A stretch of DNA of 64,000 bases, from assembly GCA_028274465.1 (NCBI GenBank), contig CM051457.1, positions 106,081,982-106,145,981 of the forward strand, in the 5' to 3' direction. The translations under genes were made by a program, and so were the position numbers. The notes below the pieces were generated by a model. That model did not search any database, was not told the DNA's origin, and saw only the letters and a list, made by a program, of their open reading frames with translations. Below, piece by piece: positions 44,608-58,439 of the stretch. The DNA comes from Plantago ovata (Eukaryota; Streptophyta; Magnoliopsida; Lamiales; Plantaginaceae). Position 1 is the stretch's first letter; every line of letters begins with the position of its first letter.

Positions 44608-47367
44608 ATGGCAGAAGTGATGCAAATGCAACGTACTGAATTTAATAGTGGTGGAAAGAAGAGGAAAGGCGGGAACAAGAAGGGGAAGATGGCTAACAAA
44701 AGGCCAAGGTTTACTGATAAAAAAGAAAGGGTTGATAGAAATTTGAAGAAGTTATATGCAAAGAGAGCAAGAGAATACAACTCGGATGACGACGATGAAT
44801 CCGAGTTGGAAAATGATGAGGAGAAGAATGATGAACCTGAATTATTAAATGAAGAGGGGCAAGATGATCATTTAGAGCTTGATAATGCAGATGAAGTTTC
44901 AGAGAATGAAGAGGAGGAGGAGGAGGAGGAGGAGGATACTGAGCCTGGCATATCAAAATTTGCTGAGGGAATAAGTTCTTTCAGAGTGGCATTCAAGAAA
45001 ATCCTGAAGAAGAGTGCTGACGATGATGACATATTGGTAGACTTTACTTCTGTCTCGAGATTCCAATTTTTATTTATTTTTTTAAATGATAGAACCAAAT
45101 TGTAAACTTTAATTGGTGATTGCTTTGAAGGGTCCTGTATTATCTGGGCAAAAGAATCTTTTGGCGGAGAAGCTTGCTGAAGAAGAATCAGAGAAGAAAG
45201 TCAAGGGAGAGGCGAAGAAGGAGAAGCTTTTGGTATTGTTTTTAAGTTGATCTGATTTCGTCTTTACTTAATTATGCTAAGGAATATTGTCTTTTGGCAT
45301 GTTAATCTTGTTTGTTTTTGTTTTGGCTTGACGGGAATAGATTAAAGAAAGGGGGCATGTTAAACCTGAAAATTATTTGGATGCCCACGAGAAATTCCTT
45401 TTAGGAGTGGCAACTAAAGGAGGTATGCTGTGTTGTCTCTGCCATTTAATACTTTAGTAATGTATCACTGGGTCAGGACTGATTGTGGTATTTCTTATGT
45501 GCATTGCTGGAAGTTCAGTTGTCAAATTGTTCAATGCTGTAAGTTCCTCTGTTACATGTACAAGCTTCTGGACATCTCTGGATTTATCATTTTTTTTTAT
45601 TGTGATAAACGTTTGGTCAATCTACTCTGCAGGTTAACAAGGCTCAAAATGCTCAGAGAGGATTAAATCCTTCTAGATTTAAGGACGAGAAAGGTTGGCA
45701 TCTTTGACTAAGCTTCCTATCGCTCTACTATGTCTGTTATATTCTTTTATGAAGTTCTCTAAGGTTAAACACTTATGTTCCATTATTGGAATTTTGTCTA
45801 GTAGGAGGTACCATCAATTAATCATTTTGATGTTAGCATGGTAAACTACTTTTCTAGCATCATCCAGCATCTTATACAGGCATTATTATAGTGTTCTGCT
45901 TAGATATAAAATGTTTAAGAAAATAGTCATAAAGTGAGATGATTTTGGTCCTAAAATAAATATGATGACTTATTCCGATTCATGAAGTGCTGTGTTGATG
46001 GAAATAGGATTTAGGAACATTGTATAGCTGTTATACATCGGCAATATAGTGAATTTACAATCTGCTCCAAGATATTGGCATCATATCTGACTAGCACATG
46101 AGATTTTCTTAGTAGTAGTCTTAAATATTACCATTGCTGAAATATATCCCTTTGTGTGTCATGGGGTGACCTGGTTGGGTTGGTGTTCATTAATCCTGGC
46201 CCTGAAAGATTTTGGATACAAACAAGCTTTTTCTTGATTGAAATGACAATTCTCCCTTTGTATTCTATATAGGGCATAATGGTTTTGTTGGTTCAGGGAG
46301 AGATTTGTGTTTAGTTCATTGTTGCTTTTATGTTTTGTATGTAGATGAAGTGTTTGCTGGCCTTTTGTAGTTATCAGGAAACTCCAAATGAGTTTACTGT
46401 TTGAGGTCACAGTTATTGGACTAGTAAAGAACTAGACCTTAGTTATGATTCATACCTTTTTTAGCAGACATAGACTCTATATCTTCATTCTTCAGGAGAA
46501 TGAATTGATCTTGTAATAAAATAATTCTCGGCATATTATGGCAGTGATAAAGAAACGACGGAAGGATGTCTTCTTTTCTGAGTTGGGCAAGAAATCATCA
46601 GAATCTTCTGGGAAGTTTGTTAAGGTTCTCTCGTTCTTTCTAGCTCAGATTCTTATAAGATGTGGTTATGCTACGGCAAACTGCTTAACATTCAGTGTAA
46701 ACTCATTTTTCCTTGTCAACACCAGGATGGCGCATCAGGTGGTACCAATGGCGAAGCTCCTGCATGGGCTCCTCTACGTGATGATTACATGCTAACAAAT
46801 CCCAAGTTGAAAAATTGGGATAAGATGCAGGTACAGATTCTAATTAGTTCTAATGTTATAAACACTCTTCATTTCCTGAAATGTTTAATTTATTTACTTA
46901 TAGTATTTTAAGTGCTTGCACTTTGTACCTGACATGCCTGGGCTTGTAGTTTGTCATACTGAAAATATAATGTTTGTCACAAAGATATCAAAGTAAAAAG
47001 ATAAAAAGTTTTTAATTCCCAAAACAGATTCTCATATTGATATGCAAATGGGAAAACCCCTGTGCTCATATTCTCTGTGTTCAAGACAGTGACCAAATTC
47101 TACATTTCAGTTTCTGAAACTGATTCATGTCAATATAGTTCCTCCCATCTGGGATATGGTCCATTCATGATTCACCAGTATCATTTAGCACAGTGTACTA
47201 GTAGTAGTATGTGAGTTTCTCATGAGTCAAGTGCTCTTTATCAGTAGGATTTATTTTCTCGTATCTGTGTTAACTTGTCTTCTCTATGCTTTCAGGATAC
47301 AAACGATGCTGATGAAAATGACTTCCGGAGGCAATCAGACACAGATTCTTCATCTGGTGATGATTAA
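44608..47367 (+). CDS. RRP15: RRP15-like ribosomal RNA processing protein, 316 aa
   Basis: Coding exons: 44608-45036, 45131-45232, 45341-45422, 45519-45538, 45633-45693, 46545-46624, 46726-46830, 47296-47367. All have GT-AG and consistent phase (951 nt). A non-coding leader exon ends at 44241 (CCCCG|GTAAGC) and rejoins at 44597. The N-terminus is Lys-rich with nuclear-localisation-like clusters (KKRKGGNKKGK). A long Asp/Glu tract follows, then the conserved Rrp15 domain: GPVLSGQKNLLAEKLAEEE, KERGHVKPENYLDAHEKFLL, VVKLFNAVNKAQNAQRGLNP and VIKKRRKDVFF. Yeast Rrp15 is a nucleolar pre-60S factor needed for 27S pre-rRNA processing; the same role is inferred here. One exon is only 20 nt (45519-45538). 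The C-terminal tail (DNDADE...DSSSGDD) is acidic. Confidence 0.9.
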
Positions 47368-48008
47368 GCTTCTCCATTTTTGAGTGATGCTTGAGTAGAT
47401 TTCAATGAAGCTCTTGGCTAAAAGAAGTTTTATTTGTGGAAAGGGATCCATGAGCAATCTAGAGATATTGATGGATCTCCCTTCTGCCCCAGAACACGCG
47501 CAGACTGATATGCCCTCTGCTCTCATTAATGTTTTCCTTTTGTCCTTGTGTAGTAGTTTTGCTTATTATTCATCCTGCATGTTGTTTGCAATAGGACGCT
47601 GGGTAACTGTCAAGACAAGTGCATTCCATTCATAGTTTGATACTATACTGGTCTATACTCTATCTTCAGTGATAGTGCTTCACAAATGTTGTTGATGAAT
47701 TAGTTTGTGGGTAATCATTTATTCAATTACATTTGATACCTCTGTTATTTTTATCTATTACATATTTCATCTATTACAGATTAGCCCAATTAAACTTTTT
47801 ATTAAATATACCACCCCTGTTAAAAGATTTAATTACATATAGATCCTAATTTTGGGGTCTACATGTAATTGTTTTAACTAAATTTGATCCATTTTGGAGT
47901 TGGATGGACTTAGATGTAATTGTTTAGGAAAGGTGGACTTAGATAATCATCTATTTGTGATCACTGTTTCCAATTTTAATTTAGGTTTTGTAAACGTTTA
48001 TATATCAC

Positions 48009-48158
48009 ATCTCTTTTCTTAAAATTTTATTCATGATTGAGTTTCAAGAACACAAGTGATTGCTATCATATGCTCACTATTATATCTCTTTTCTTAAAAT
48101 TTTATTCATGATTGAGTTTCAAGAACACAAGTGATTGCTATCATATGCTCACTATTAT
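48009..48158 (+). repeat. Perfect 75-bp tandem duplication
   Basis: The unit beginning ATCTCTTTTCTTAAAATTTT occupies 48009-48083 and 48084-48158 with no difference that I can see, implying a recent event. Confidence 0.9.
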
Positions 48159-49129
48159 ATCGTGTTAAGTAACATGTAAGCTGGGGGATGATCTTGAGTG
48201 GGGATAAGTACCAAATTTTATCATGATTTGAGGGATGGGATGATATACCAAGAATTGCATGGAGTAAATTGTTAATTGAATGGACTAGAGTGTTTTCAGT
48301 AGCAGAGCACAGCCGGAGCGCTGTCTTGTAGTTGTGTTTAGAGGTAAATATTTTTGTCATTAAAAAAAGAAAAGAAAAAGTGTTTTCGACTAATAAACCA
48401 CACGATATATTAGATAGAGGGTACACGCTTCGAAAACACATTCTTCCTTACAAGTTCAGCTCCCAAACCAAGATCCATAAACAGATAAAGCTTATTCCCT
48501 CTGTCACACAAAACTTTATTCACTTTCCATTTATGGAAGTAGAATACACAAACAACAAAGATAAAAGAGTCGAAAATCATCGGAGAGAAAAAGTAGAAGC
48601 AAAACCATCAGTTGAATCGATCTTGAATCCTTGAGAGTTTCCGGTGAAGATACTCGATGCTTATTTGGTTACATATATTGAAAATGATATTTTTGCCGAA
48701 ATCGAGAATGAAGCTATTATGTAAACATTCCAAACTATGAGTCATTGTCAAGAATAGTTGTGCGCCTGTGATGATGTACGTATCAATATGTTTATATATA
48801 TACTCTGGTCGTAATCTCAAAAGTTTTCCATTGCCATTGCCATAATAAGTTTTGAAAACATGATTAAAAATATATAAGAGTTTGATAAAAATACGTAAAT
48901 GGGGATTATATTAATTTGGATATAAATTTCGTGAACTTTTTTTAAACTTCTAGTTATTTGTAATCATTTTTTAAAAATTATTTGGACAATAGCAACATAA
49001 AGCGTTCGAAAGAACATAAGTAGTATATTTTTCTCGGAGGTAAAATTACTACTATTTTTGCCCCCACTGATTTAATTCCTAGATTCGCCCTGGCTGGTAT
49101 ATAACTTATAAACTTCCAAGATCTTGGCC

Positions 49130-49326
49130 TCTTGCTAGTAGGATGGTCATATTAAAATGGCTAAACCTAATGCAACGGTCATAACGGTTTTGGAATTTAC
49201 TCTTGTCTATTAGTCTTTTCACTCTCGGTTGTTAAGGTTTTTATTCGGTGTGCATTACTTATGCACCTTCTTGTACAAACTCTTTGGCGTGGAATAATAA
49301 ATTTCTTAGCCGTTTAACAAAAAATG
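49130..49326 (+). mobile_element. LINE 3' tail (plus strand)
   Basis: GCACCTTCTTGTACAAACTC, then AATAATAAATTTCTTAGCCGTTTAAC ending in AAAAAA, is the stereotyped 3' end of plant L1-type LINEs (TTGTA...AATAAA...GCCGTTTA-polyA). Confidence 0.55.
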
Positions 49327-50195
49327 CTTAGTTTATGCTTGTACTGTATATTCTAGAGTGTAATGCGATTGGTACATCTGTAAATTCAATAACCTCAACT
49401 GATAAACTGACGTTAAACAAAATCTACATAAACGCAGACAACAGACACAGAATGGAACATATCACAAACTCGTTCGAATTATGCACTCATTCTGTGCATG
49501 CATCTCCAGTCCATCAACCTCGATAGAACAAGACAGGCAGGCAAACAAAAGAGAGAAGGAACACGGGGGTTGGGATTTGGGAACAAGGAACTGAGTCAAC
49601 TCATGTTCAATGGACAACTAGGTCTTTTCTTGGAGTCATACTAAAGTTCAATGACCATGTACAAACCAAAGAAAAATAACTAAACAACATAACACAAAAA
49701 AAAGACAGCACCTAAGCAAGTTCTAATTCTAACGTCTAAACATCGGTTTTAACTCATAATAATATATATGACGAACTTACAATGATGATGATTCATCTTC
49801 AGATAACTTTACAACCTCTCTTGTATTGTCCAGTGAGTTGGAGATATCGGCATAGCAAGCACGCCGAGCAGACAGTAGCAATGACTAACTCACATCACAA
49901 ATTCACTATTACAGGTTGAGACGATACAACATTCTGTACGCGGTAGAAGAGGTCGATCATGTACATTTGTGCCTGAGACCAGAATATACTCTCCCTTCCT
50001 CTCATACACAATAATAATCTACACTAGCGGTGCATGCAGTCAGACATCAAATTGATACACTGAACACGAATAGGACTTGAGGAGAAGATATCGCCACTTT
50101 TTCTTTATATGCCAACCACAAAATTTAGCATGAGCCCAAGAAGATGCCTTCATCCACAGTCCGGATATGCTATTATTCGAAGCAAGCAATTCTAT

Positions 50196-52782
50196 TCAGT
50201 AGCTTCTGGTTTGGCTCAATGGATCATAGTCATAAGCCTCCCCTGCCTTGACAAACCGTCCCTTAACTCGTCTCCTAACATCTGCTCTAGCCTTGCGAGA
50301 TGCGTACCTTACTTTTTTCTCGAATCTGCCAAATCATCAATTGAAAAGATGGTAAATATCACATCAAATAAGATATTCATTTAAAGCCTAAAAGAGCAAA
50401 TCATTTAACAACATAAACAAAGTCCAGTGAGAATGATATAAGATTGTAAGTGCAAAATGAGATACAAAGGAAACTGATCTTTTACACACCACACACCTAA
50501 CCTCCGGAAGTGTTTGCAATAGCGTCTAACTTAATTGAGCACAGTTTTACTTGATTACTCAGAATTTGGCTGTTGAAAAGCTTCATACTCAAATTTTTTT
50601 TGTGCAAGCACTATTATTGCAGTTCTTTATAGTTAAGCACTTTGTGCAGATACTCCGTACACCCAACAAGCTTAACCAGCTTTTTTAAAATTTCACCACA
50701 TTGGGAAGCTCCAGCTATCATAAATGTTCCCACACTATAATAGAAAAGAGATTTCAGTGAACATACTTTCGAGTCTTTTTCTTCTCCATGTATCGCATAA
50801 CAGCATCATTCCTGCTAGAAGGAGGCATGGCATTTTCAGCACCCGGAGGATACCATGGTGGCTCTCCCATGATTAGCATTGAAGAAGCCCCACAATCTTG
50901 ATAATCCCCAGTGCTGCACTCTCCAGTAACGCCAGAGAACGAGTGCTGCCTCGTATAACATATGTTTGGCTCTGTCTTGCAGCTGGCAACAGAATCAGCA
51001 GAAGCTGCAGTGCTGCATGCTGGCTGCATCACCTTCATCCTTCCAACCGAAGAGCCCTATTAAGCATAAAGCAATTTTGTGCATCAGTCACTTTGTGTAA
51101 AAGTAAAAAAGTCAAAACAGGAGATGCTGATCTAATGTAGTCGAAAATTAAGAAACAAAGAAACCAAAAGGGCAAGGTACTTACCAGGCCTGTCCATACA
51201 GAAAGTGCAATATGAATGAAAATATTACTAATATAAAGTATGATTTCTGCAAAACACAAACAACTTATGCCTAAAGATGGTTAGAGCAATGCCTCTGACC
51301 TATCATATAGTTTATGTTTGTAACCCAGGCAGGCTCTAGGTCTTTGTGTTCAAATACTGTGATCTGTGATGGAATGAGCATTCATCAGATCTCATTTGAA
51401 CTAACTATATTGTATTTAGTTTGCTGAACTTATAAGCTGTGTACCGCACACGTTCCTATGGCACAAGAGTGCAAAAAAGGATCTGAAGAAAGGGCAAGAA
51501 TGTTCTTAAATAATTAAATGGCAGCAAAAGGTTCAGACTTCAGAAAATATAATGCAGTTTTACTTTGAGGCATTACCTCGGCAGGATAACCACCATCGCA
51601 GTTGGAAACTGACATCTCCTTTGTCCCAAACAGGTCATCAATGCCATCATTATCAAAAAGCTGTTCCTGATCGTATGTTACACCAAATAGTTCTTCATAA
51701 TTCTCAATACTTAGGTCAACCTCATCCATGTTCAGATCGTCATAGAAAGCATCATCATCACACGCAGCTGGTCCCTTCAACCCCGGTAAGAAGGCCTGCA
51801 CGTAAGACGTACTGATTTTTAGGGAATTAAATTATCTTTCTGCATTATAGTAACACAAAAACATCTGTCCTCCACATTTATACCATGCCTCGAGAAGAGA
51901 GATGGAGACACTGGAAGGCTCAGAAATCAACACTCTAGGAGAGCGATTGTAGAGTTCTCAGCAAAGTGTTACACTATACTTAACAATCCAGATACTCTGT
52001 GAGACTCTTCATGTATATGTATCATCTTAAAAGTTAGCTATTTCAGAAATGTGGTCATATTAATTTCAGTAGCAATGTACATAAATATGAGGGAAAGAGA
52101 TATCTAATGGTGTGTACCGAACAAAATTGTAAGAGAAACTAGGCTAGTGTGAAGTGAAGTGAGGTGTAGGAAACCTTGAGAATCACACTACCTTGGGCGT
52201 AGCTAAGCTACTAGATCCAGTCATTTGCTCTGCATTCTGCACCTTTGCACCAAGTGTAGGTGTCACCGAGTCGACTCCCCCCTCCTCATTCTGTGGATAG
52301 CTAGTTTCCCGCACCACTGATTCATTTTGTACGTTGCTCTTTTCTTGGGGTCCTCTGCTGTCCTGGCCCTTGTTACCAGAAAGGCTCATTGAACCGATTC
52401 CACGTTCACAAGTGGACTCCCCAGCTGAAGGAACGTCCAAGAGAAATGACCAAATATCAGAGAGCTCGGCAGCTGATGGGCATCCAGAGTAGCAGTGAAC
52501 GGCTTGCCTCTTATGTGAGGAGCTAGTATTTAAAGAGCTCGTATTTGGGGCAACGTGCACTATCCAGTCACAATTCTGACAAAGAGATATCCTCTCTTCT
52601 ATGCATCGAACAAAAGCTGGCTGAGAATTGCACTTTTCGCAACTGAGTGTCCTGGAGTGACGCTTTGAAAGTGCATTTGCGGAATGGACATTACGATCAC
52701 ACGACAAACATAAACTCGCTGCATCAGACCGACAGTACACAATGGACCTTTGATCCCCACAAAAATCACACATATATCCCAT
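50196..52782 (-). CDS. COL10: CONSTANS-like B-box/CCT transcription regulator (COL9/COL10 type), 409 aa
   Basis: Exons on the minus strand: 52192-52782, 51577-51795, 50767-51056, 50196-50325 (stop TGA 50198-50196); 1230 nt, all phases consistent. There are two tandem B-boxes at the N-terminus: C5, C8, C17, C25, C28, H33, then C48, C51, C60, C68, C71, H76 ([13 protein letters not shown]...[13 protein letters not shown]...CDWIVH). The middle is acidic ([20 protein letters not shown]). The CCT domain spans exons 3-4 ([11 protein letters not shown], then [20 protein letters not shown], then [14 protein letters not shown]). The [13 protein letters not shown] start and four-exon structure match group III COL genes (BBX7/BBX8). 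COL9 delays flowering in Arabidopsis; which paralogue this is remains unsure. The 5' UTR is split by a leader intron (~52935-53567), and the first exon (~53568-53740) is CT-rich. Confidence 0.92.
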
Positions 52783-52934
52783 AATACTTCGATGTAGTCG
52801 ACTTCTTCTCCAAACTTCTCAAAATTCACAACTGCCACCACACCTTTGCCAATTTTATCAGATGATACTGAAGAGACTACAAGTACAAGCCTAAAGAATA
52901 TTCCAGTACTTCCTCTATCCGAATAATAACAACC

Positions 52935-53567
52935 TGCAATAAAAGAGCAAACATTAACAATCATTACAAAGATTCAGCACAATCAAGGTACATACATGCT
53001 TGAAGCAGAAGAAGAGAACTAATTCACAAAACCTTGACAGAACATATTCTCTTCGGATATGGAAGGTCCCATAAAATTTTCATAAAAATCAGGAGAACAA
53101 ATTCTTTACTGATATACATCACTACACAACACTAAAAGAAAAAAGAAAAACTAAGATACTAAGATACCAATTCAGACTATAAAGGGGGTTGAAGGGGTCT
53201 AATCTTTCAACATGTTAGGAGGAATCAAGAATCCAAAACATTTAAGCAAAAGGGTCAAAAGTTCCCAACATTTAACTAAGTACATAACCACTTTACTGCG
53301 GTAAAAACACAAAACCAGTTCTCCTTTTTACCCCACTGACGTGAAAACTTGTAATCCCTAAAGTCCAGTTTACAAAACTTGCATTTCACCTGTAAACAAG
53401 CAGAGATGAACTAAAAACATAGAGTTTAAGCTCAAATTGAATATAAGCAGAAGATAGAAAAGACCTCAACTTTAGCCAAGTTATCCAAAACCCATATGAA
53501 AACACAGACTTTTAAGCCAAGAAAAGAAAGACCCAATTCCAGAAAGTAGTAGTACTAATGTATTTAC
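52935..53567 (-). other. Leader intron of the COL-like gene
   Basis: Donor ACAAAG|GTAAAT at 53568/53567 and acceptor TATTGCAG|GTTGTTATT near 52934, both on the minus strand. Confidence 0.6.
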
Positions 53568-53799
53568 CTTTGTAAGTATCAAAAAGCTGTCAAATCTGGC
53601 AAGAAAAAGGTGAAGAGCTTTTCTGAAACAGCTTTGAATCTGAGTTCAGAGCAAACCCTACAGAGATCGGAGCTTTCTAGAAGAGGTTTCTCTCTATCTT
53701 TCTCTCTCTAGCAGAAGATGATGAAGATGATGATGATATTCATATGGAAGTGAATATTTTGAGTTCTGACAAAGTTATTATTATTATTTATTATAAATT

Positions 53800-56640
53800 A
53801 TACATTAAAAATGGAAAATAATATCAAAAGGTCATGAAAAGTGCAAAAAGAGAGAGAGAGAAAGTTAAGAGGGTGGGGTCCATCCTGTGCTTTTCATGTT
53901 AAAGAAAAGTTAGGCTACCACTTTTTTCAATCTTTCCACTTTTGCCCCCATCACATAAATATCTCTTCATTTTACCCCACTTTTGTAATATGGGACACCT
54001 GCCCCATTTGGTTAGCAAGGGTGATGATAGGACAAAGACAATGGCACATCATGTACTGCAATTTACCTCACTTTGATAAATCATAAATGAATGGAGTGGA
54101 CTCTTTATATATTTGAGTGAGTTCAATTCAAACATGGAAGGGTGTAAGATTTTCAGTTTTTCACCTACATGGAGTCTTACACTTCTTCTTGATCTGGACC
54201 TAAAGTTTATTCACCCAATACTCTATTTTAATCATAAACTTATCACTTTTATTTGATTGTAAAAAACAAACCCCAATATTTTTACAAATTTTTGTCCAAA
54301 TCAATTTTAATGTGGCTTATTGATATTGACGAATTTGAGTGCGATCCAGCTGTGTTAGTTGGCGTAACTGGCCCACGCCCAACTACCATTATACTACAAG
54401 TCGAAGTTCATTTAAGTACATTATACGTATTAAATTGTAAATTGTAGATGTGTTTTATTGTGGCCGAGTGGAATGTGTTACCTACTTAGTACAATATACC
54501 ATACATACATTAACCTTCTTTTTTCTTCATTTTTTCTTTTTATTACCAATTCTCTTCTCGCTAAACAAGTTGCCTCAAATATGGATGGTTTAGTTGATTA
54601 AAATGGATCATAATATCCTCTTATTCACATGTGACATGTTCAAATCTCATTTAGAGCAAAATTTTAGAATTTATACCTTTTGAGTCAAGCTTTTCGTAAC
54701 TTTTTACTTGTTGCAGTTTAATAACTTGGCTTATAAACTATTACATTGGTTTAAATATACGTTTACTTGTATTATGCCTTATACTCTTAAAAATTGCAAA
54801 AATGTTTTCGAAACAATTTAAGAAAAATTGAAAAATCATGTAATGAACTCAAATGATTATTCGAAAATATCCATTTAGCACAAAATTTTATCAAGTCAAA
54901 TTTGATACCAAGATCACCAACTCTCCTACACTTGCGTTCTCAACTTTAAAATCAGATGAACTAGTAAAGTAATTTTTTAATTATCACTATTTTTATCTTT
55001 TACGGCAATGATTGAGGATAAAAAGAGAAATAAAATTGAGGCAACTCGTAAGCCAACACAAGTAGTAGTAGCTAATTACTCTAGAGCTAGGAAACGATTG
55101 AAAAGTACTTGGTATAATTTAACTGGCTCTTTTTAATACAGAAACGGATAATGGATAACCAAAAGATTAGATATTTAGAAGCGGCCTATTTTTGGTATTT
55201 GAATCACTCTATAAATATCTTTTACAATTGAGTATGAATCCTACTTGTAAGGGTAGATTAGATATTTCGATTTAGATAGAACTATAGAATTAACGTGTTG
55301 ACTTGCATCATTTTAGACAGTATTATTGTTGTATTTGTACTACTATACTAAGAACACCTTAGCTACGTGTCTTTCTATTAATAACATCTAGCTAACTCGT
55401 TATTCTCGTTTTTCCACATTGAGCCTCTTAAATAAAACAACTTATCATCCCTTTTTAAACAATTATTCACATATTTCTATTTCTTCAATTTTTGTGATTT
55501 TTTTTATTTTTTCAATAAATTTTTATTTCACAACTTTATTTTGAATATTATTATTAAACAAAATATTATACACATCATACAAACTTAGAAATTGAACATG
55601 GAAGAGCCGCTCCATAAAAACGGCCCAACACTGTTTGACTAGATAAAGCGAAAATATCAAGATGAAATAATAAAAACAATCCTAATTAAATTACTGATTG
55701 AGGATATTCAATTTTCTGAGAGTTGAGAACATTTTTGTCATTCGAGTTTGAATTAATCCGCAATCAAAAACCTAATCAAATACAACAAGAAATTTAACTT
55801 GCATTTCACGTCTTATTGAAGAACTTGCTGAACTCGGAAGCTTATATGGATGTCGCGGACTTGCAAACTTCATCTTACCAAAAGAAGGGAGAAGAATGAA
55901 TGTGCTGGCATACTTGCCAAAATGAATCACAAGATTTTTGGGCGAGAGGTTTAAGAAGATGTCCTTGGAGCTCTACTGTCCCTCTACGATAAAGAGAAGT
56001 TGCTACTCTCTAATGAAGTAATGTGGGAGTTAACTCTATTTAAGAGTTTTAGTATTGAGAGAAAAAAAACTTGCATTTTGTATCACATACAAGTAATAAT
56101 TTTGGGTATGCCCTACCGTATTGTGTTGTATACTGTATGTATTTATTGAAAAGACATGTTATTATGTTAATGTCTGTCGTGTCATAATTGTGTCCGTGTT
56201 AATTAGTAGAACCTAGAAACTCTATTCGAAATTGAAGTTAATAATTTTATCCATCATGGAGTGCCTAATCATTTTAAGACTAATGGGATGTTTGAGATTG
56301 ACATGCAACTGACCTAACATCTTAATCTGGTTAAAAAGAACATGACCCATCTGCTTAATTGCTCAATATTTCCTATATTTGCTAATCGAAACTTTATATG
56401 TGCTATGTATCACTAACCAAAACAATGGCAGTCACATTTTAGAGGCTGCGGACAGATATTATACCAACTTAGTAATATTATTAAGGAAAGAATCTCTTGA
56501 ATATTCCAAAATGTGATGTATGGGACTTGGTATGTTCATTGTAACTAGACCATAATCCTTGGCAAGGCCACGAGGATATTATGACTGATGTATTGATAGA
56601 GAGTTTCAAGAATACAAAGGAATAGTTTTTTTTTTTTAAT
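53800..56640. other. Intergenic DNA, no gene recognised
   Basis: AT-rich sequence with short unsupported ORFs (54253-54447). No repeat ends were identified. Confidence 0.6.
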
Positions 56641-56690
56641 CACCCAAAATTTATTAAATAATGTTGAAGCGTATGGAATGAAGATACAAA

Positions 56691-56850
56691 GTGGTGTAGT
56701 GGAAGGGGGAGTTGGAGTGGTGAAGAAGAAGCGTATGGTTCGATCCCTAGTGGAGATATAAGGTGGTTTAGGTGTGAAGGTATAAGGTGGTGTAGTATGT
56801 CTATATAATGTGTAAGAGTAGGTATAATATTTGTCCTAAAAAAAAACTAT
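56691..56850 (+). mobile_element. tRNA-derived SINE candidate
   Basis: Box A-like GTGGTGTAGTGG at 56691-56702 and box B GGTTCGATCC at 56737-56746 form a pol III internal promoter with usual spacing. The body ends in GTCCTAAAAAAAAAC near 56849. The T-rich tract at 56627-56640 just upstream may belong to another retroposon. Confidence 0.6.
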
Positions 56851-57330
56851 TTCATCGGACTACATACTAGTTAAAACTTTAATGTCAACTGTAGAGACTA
56901 TAGCCGGTTGCTAATGTACCCAAGGCGATACCAATACAGTTTTGGTGTTAGAGTGGTGGAGGATGTTAGGATTTCTAATATGTGACACTTTATATTCTAG
57001 CTAGTAGTCTAAAATTCTAGCATGTTCCCTGCGGTCCAAATGTGTAAGAGGTCAAAGGCGTCGTCTAAGTTCGTAGAGAATATATTGGAAGATACTTTCC
57101 GATGTTGTCTTCTTCCACGCTATTGAGAATGAGAACAAAATCATCACAAATGCAATGAAGATTGATCAAGTAAAGAAGAAAAGAAAGAACATTTGCAGAG
57201 AAAAGAGTAAAAAGAAACTGAAGAAATGCGAGTTATAAAATCGTGTTTCTATTATTTGATGCGTTCACGAACTAGACACTGCGGCCTTGTTACAAGACAG
57301 GAAGAGGGAAAATTTAAATTTGGTGAAATA

Positions 57331-57650
57331 TGTTGGAATCGGCCACATCGGATACGTGACAGTACCAAATCGGTACTATTAGGGTTCTTCTCCAAGGTGA
57401 ACCAATGAGAGCTCTGATTTCATCCGCATGTTGTTTGTTTCTAGTTAATTGTATTAGGATTTACCATATGTATGATTCCGCGTCGATTAGCATAAAACAA
57501 TTAGAATTATTGTTAATCTTTTGGACAACAATCGAATTGTTATATAGTAATCGAACTGTTATATAGTATAAGCTAGTCGAGTTGCTCTGTTTTTTTTGTA
57601 ATAAGCTCTGCCGCATTCATCAATACAAGCAAACTTTTCCCTGCAAATCT
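57331..57650 (+). mobile_element. Possible solo LTR
   Basis: The block starts TGTTGGAATCGGCC and ends TTTTCCCTGCA. It carries a duplicated TTATATAGTA and a downstream GTAATAAGC. Copia-type LTRs commonly begin TGTTGG and end CA. No matching target duplication was found. Confidence 0.3.
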
Positions 57651-57656
57651 TAGCTT

Positions 57657-58240
57657 ATTTTAGCACACACCAATGGCGTCCAATTGCCACCTGTCCATCG
57701 TGTTCTTTTTTCGACCCGGTCTAATTCTCTGTAGCGACGGCAATTAAACCACGTGTCATGAGCGTCCTAGTCCGTTTTAGACGATTTTCCAACCAAAAGA
57801 ATTGATGATTCGCCTTGTTTTGGTTAAAATTGTGCTCGCTGCAACTTTTGTAAACTTTGATCTCTCATAATTATTCTCAAGAAAAAAGCAATAATAATAT
57901 AGTAACACCGTATAAAAAGATATCATACGATTGTGGCCGTATAGAGAGACCCTTATATAATAAAGTCATGGTATATCAAACGATTAAACAAGCGGGAACT
58001 GCGCTGTTTCTTTTCTTCCAAATTCTCTTTTGTGTCTTCTTCTTGTACAGTTGTGGCCGATAAAAAGAGTAGTCCAATGACAAAAGGACTAATTAAATGG
58101 TTTTAATATTTTTTATATATATACTCCTTTTTGGATCGATCATAAAAAGAGTACTTTCGTAAAAGTTCAGGTTAGATTTGATCTAAAATTTAAAGTTGAA
58201 AACAAAAAATGAAAAAGGAAAGATAGAATTCAATGCATGA
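57657..58240. other. Intergenic DNA, no gene recognised
   Basis: Nothing beyond short unsupported ORFs. Confidence 0.5.
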
Positions 58241-58412
58241 GGTTCTGTTCTTTTCGTCTAAAAATTAATTATTTTAAATTCAGTTTAGATCAGTTCAAAT
58301 GCATTCAGTTCAGTTCAGTTCAGATTTGCCTAATAGTATTTATACTACAAATAAATCTAGTTCAGTTTAGATTAGTTATGCTCAGTTCTATTCAGACGAA
58401 GAAAACAGAGCC
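58241..58412. mobile_element. Tourist/Harbinger-like MITE copy 2 (CAGTTCA-rich family)
   Basis: The left end is GGTTCTGTTCTTTTCGTCT. The right end, inverted, is GGCTCTGTTTTCTTCGTCT. The flanks are TGA on the left and TAA on the right. The interior consists of repeated CAGTTCAG/TTCAGTT words. Confidence 0.75.
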
Positions 58413-58439
58413 TAAATCGAATCGGTACTCTTAATAATG

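Larger units (their letters stand above)
47368..50195. other. Intergenic DNA between RRP15-like and COL-like genes
   Basis: The 3' UTR of RRP15-like extends past 47640. No further gene is recognised; ORFs near 48332-48634 and 50109-50384 (the latter antisense to the last COL exon) have no support. Confidence 0.6.

Noticed and set aside
44711..44956. Minus-strand ORFs rich in Pro/His and Ser in the RRP15 first exon
   Set aside because: They mirror the acidic GAG/GAT-rich coding strand of a gene with clear domain identity.
52599..52964. Overlapping minus-strand ORF upstream of the COL start
   Set aside because: It is the other frame of the B-box exon and leader; the B-box frame is clearly the coding one.
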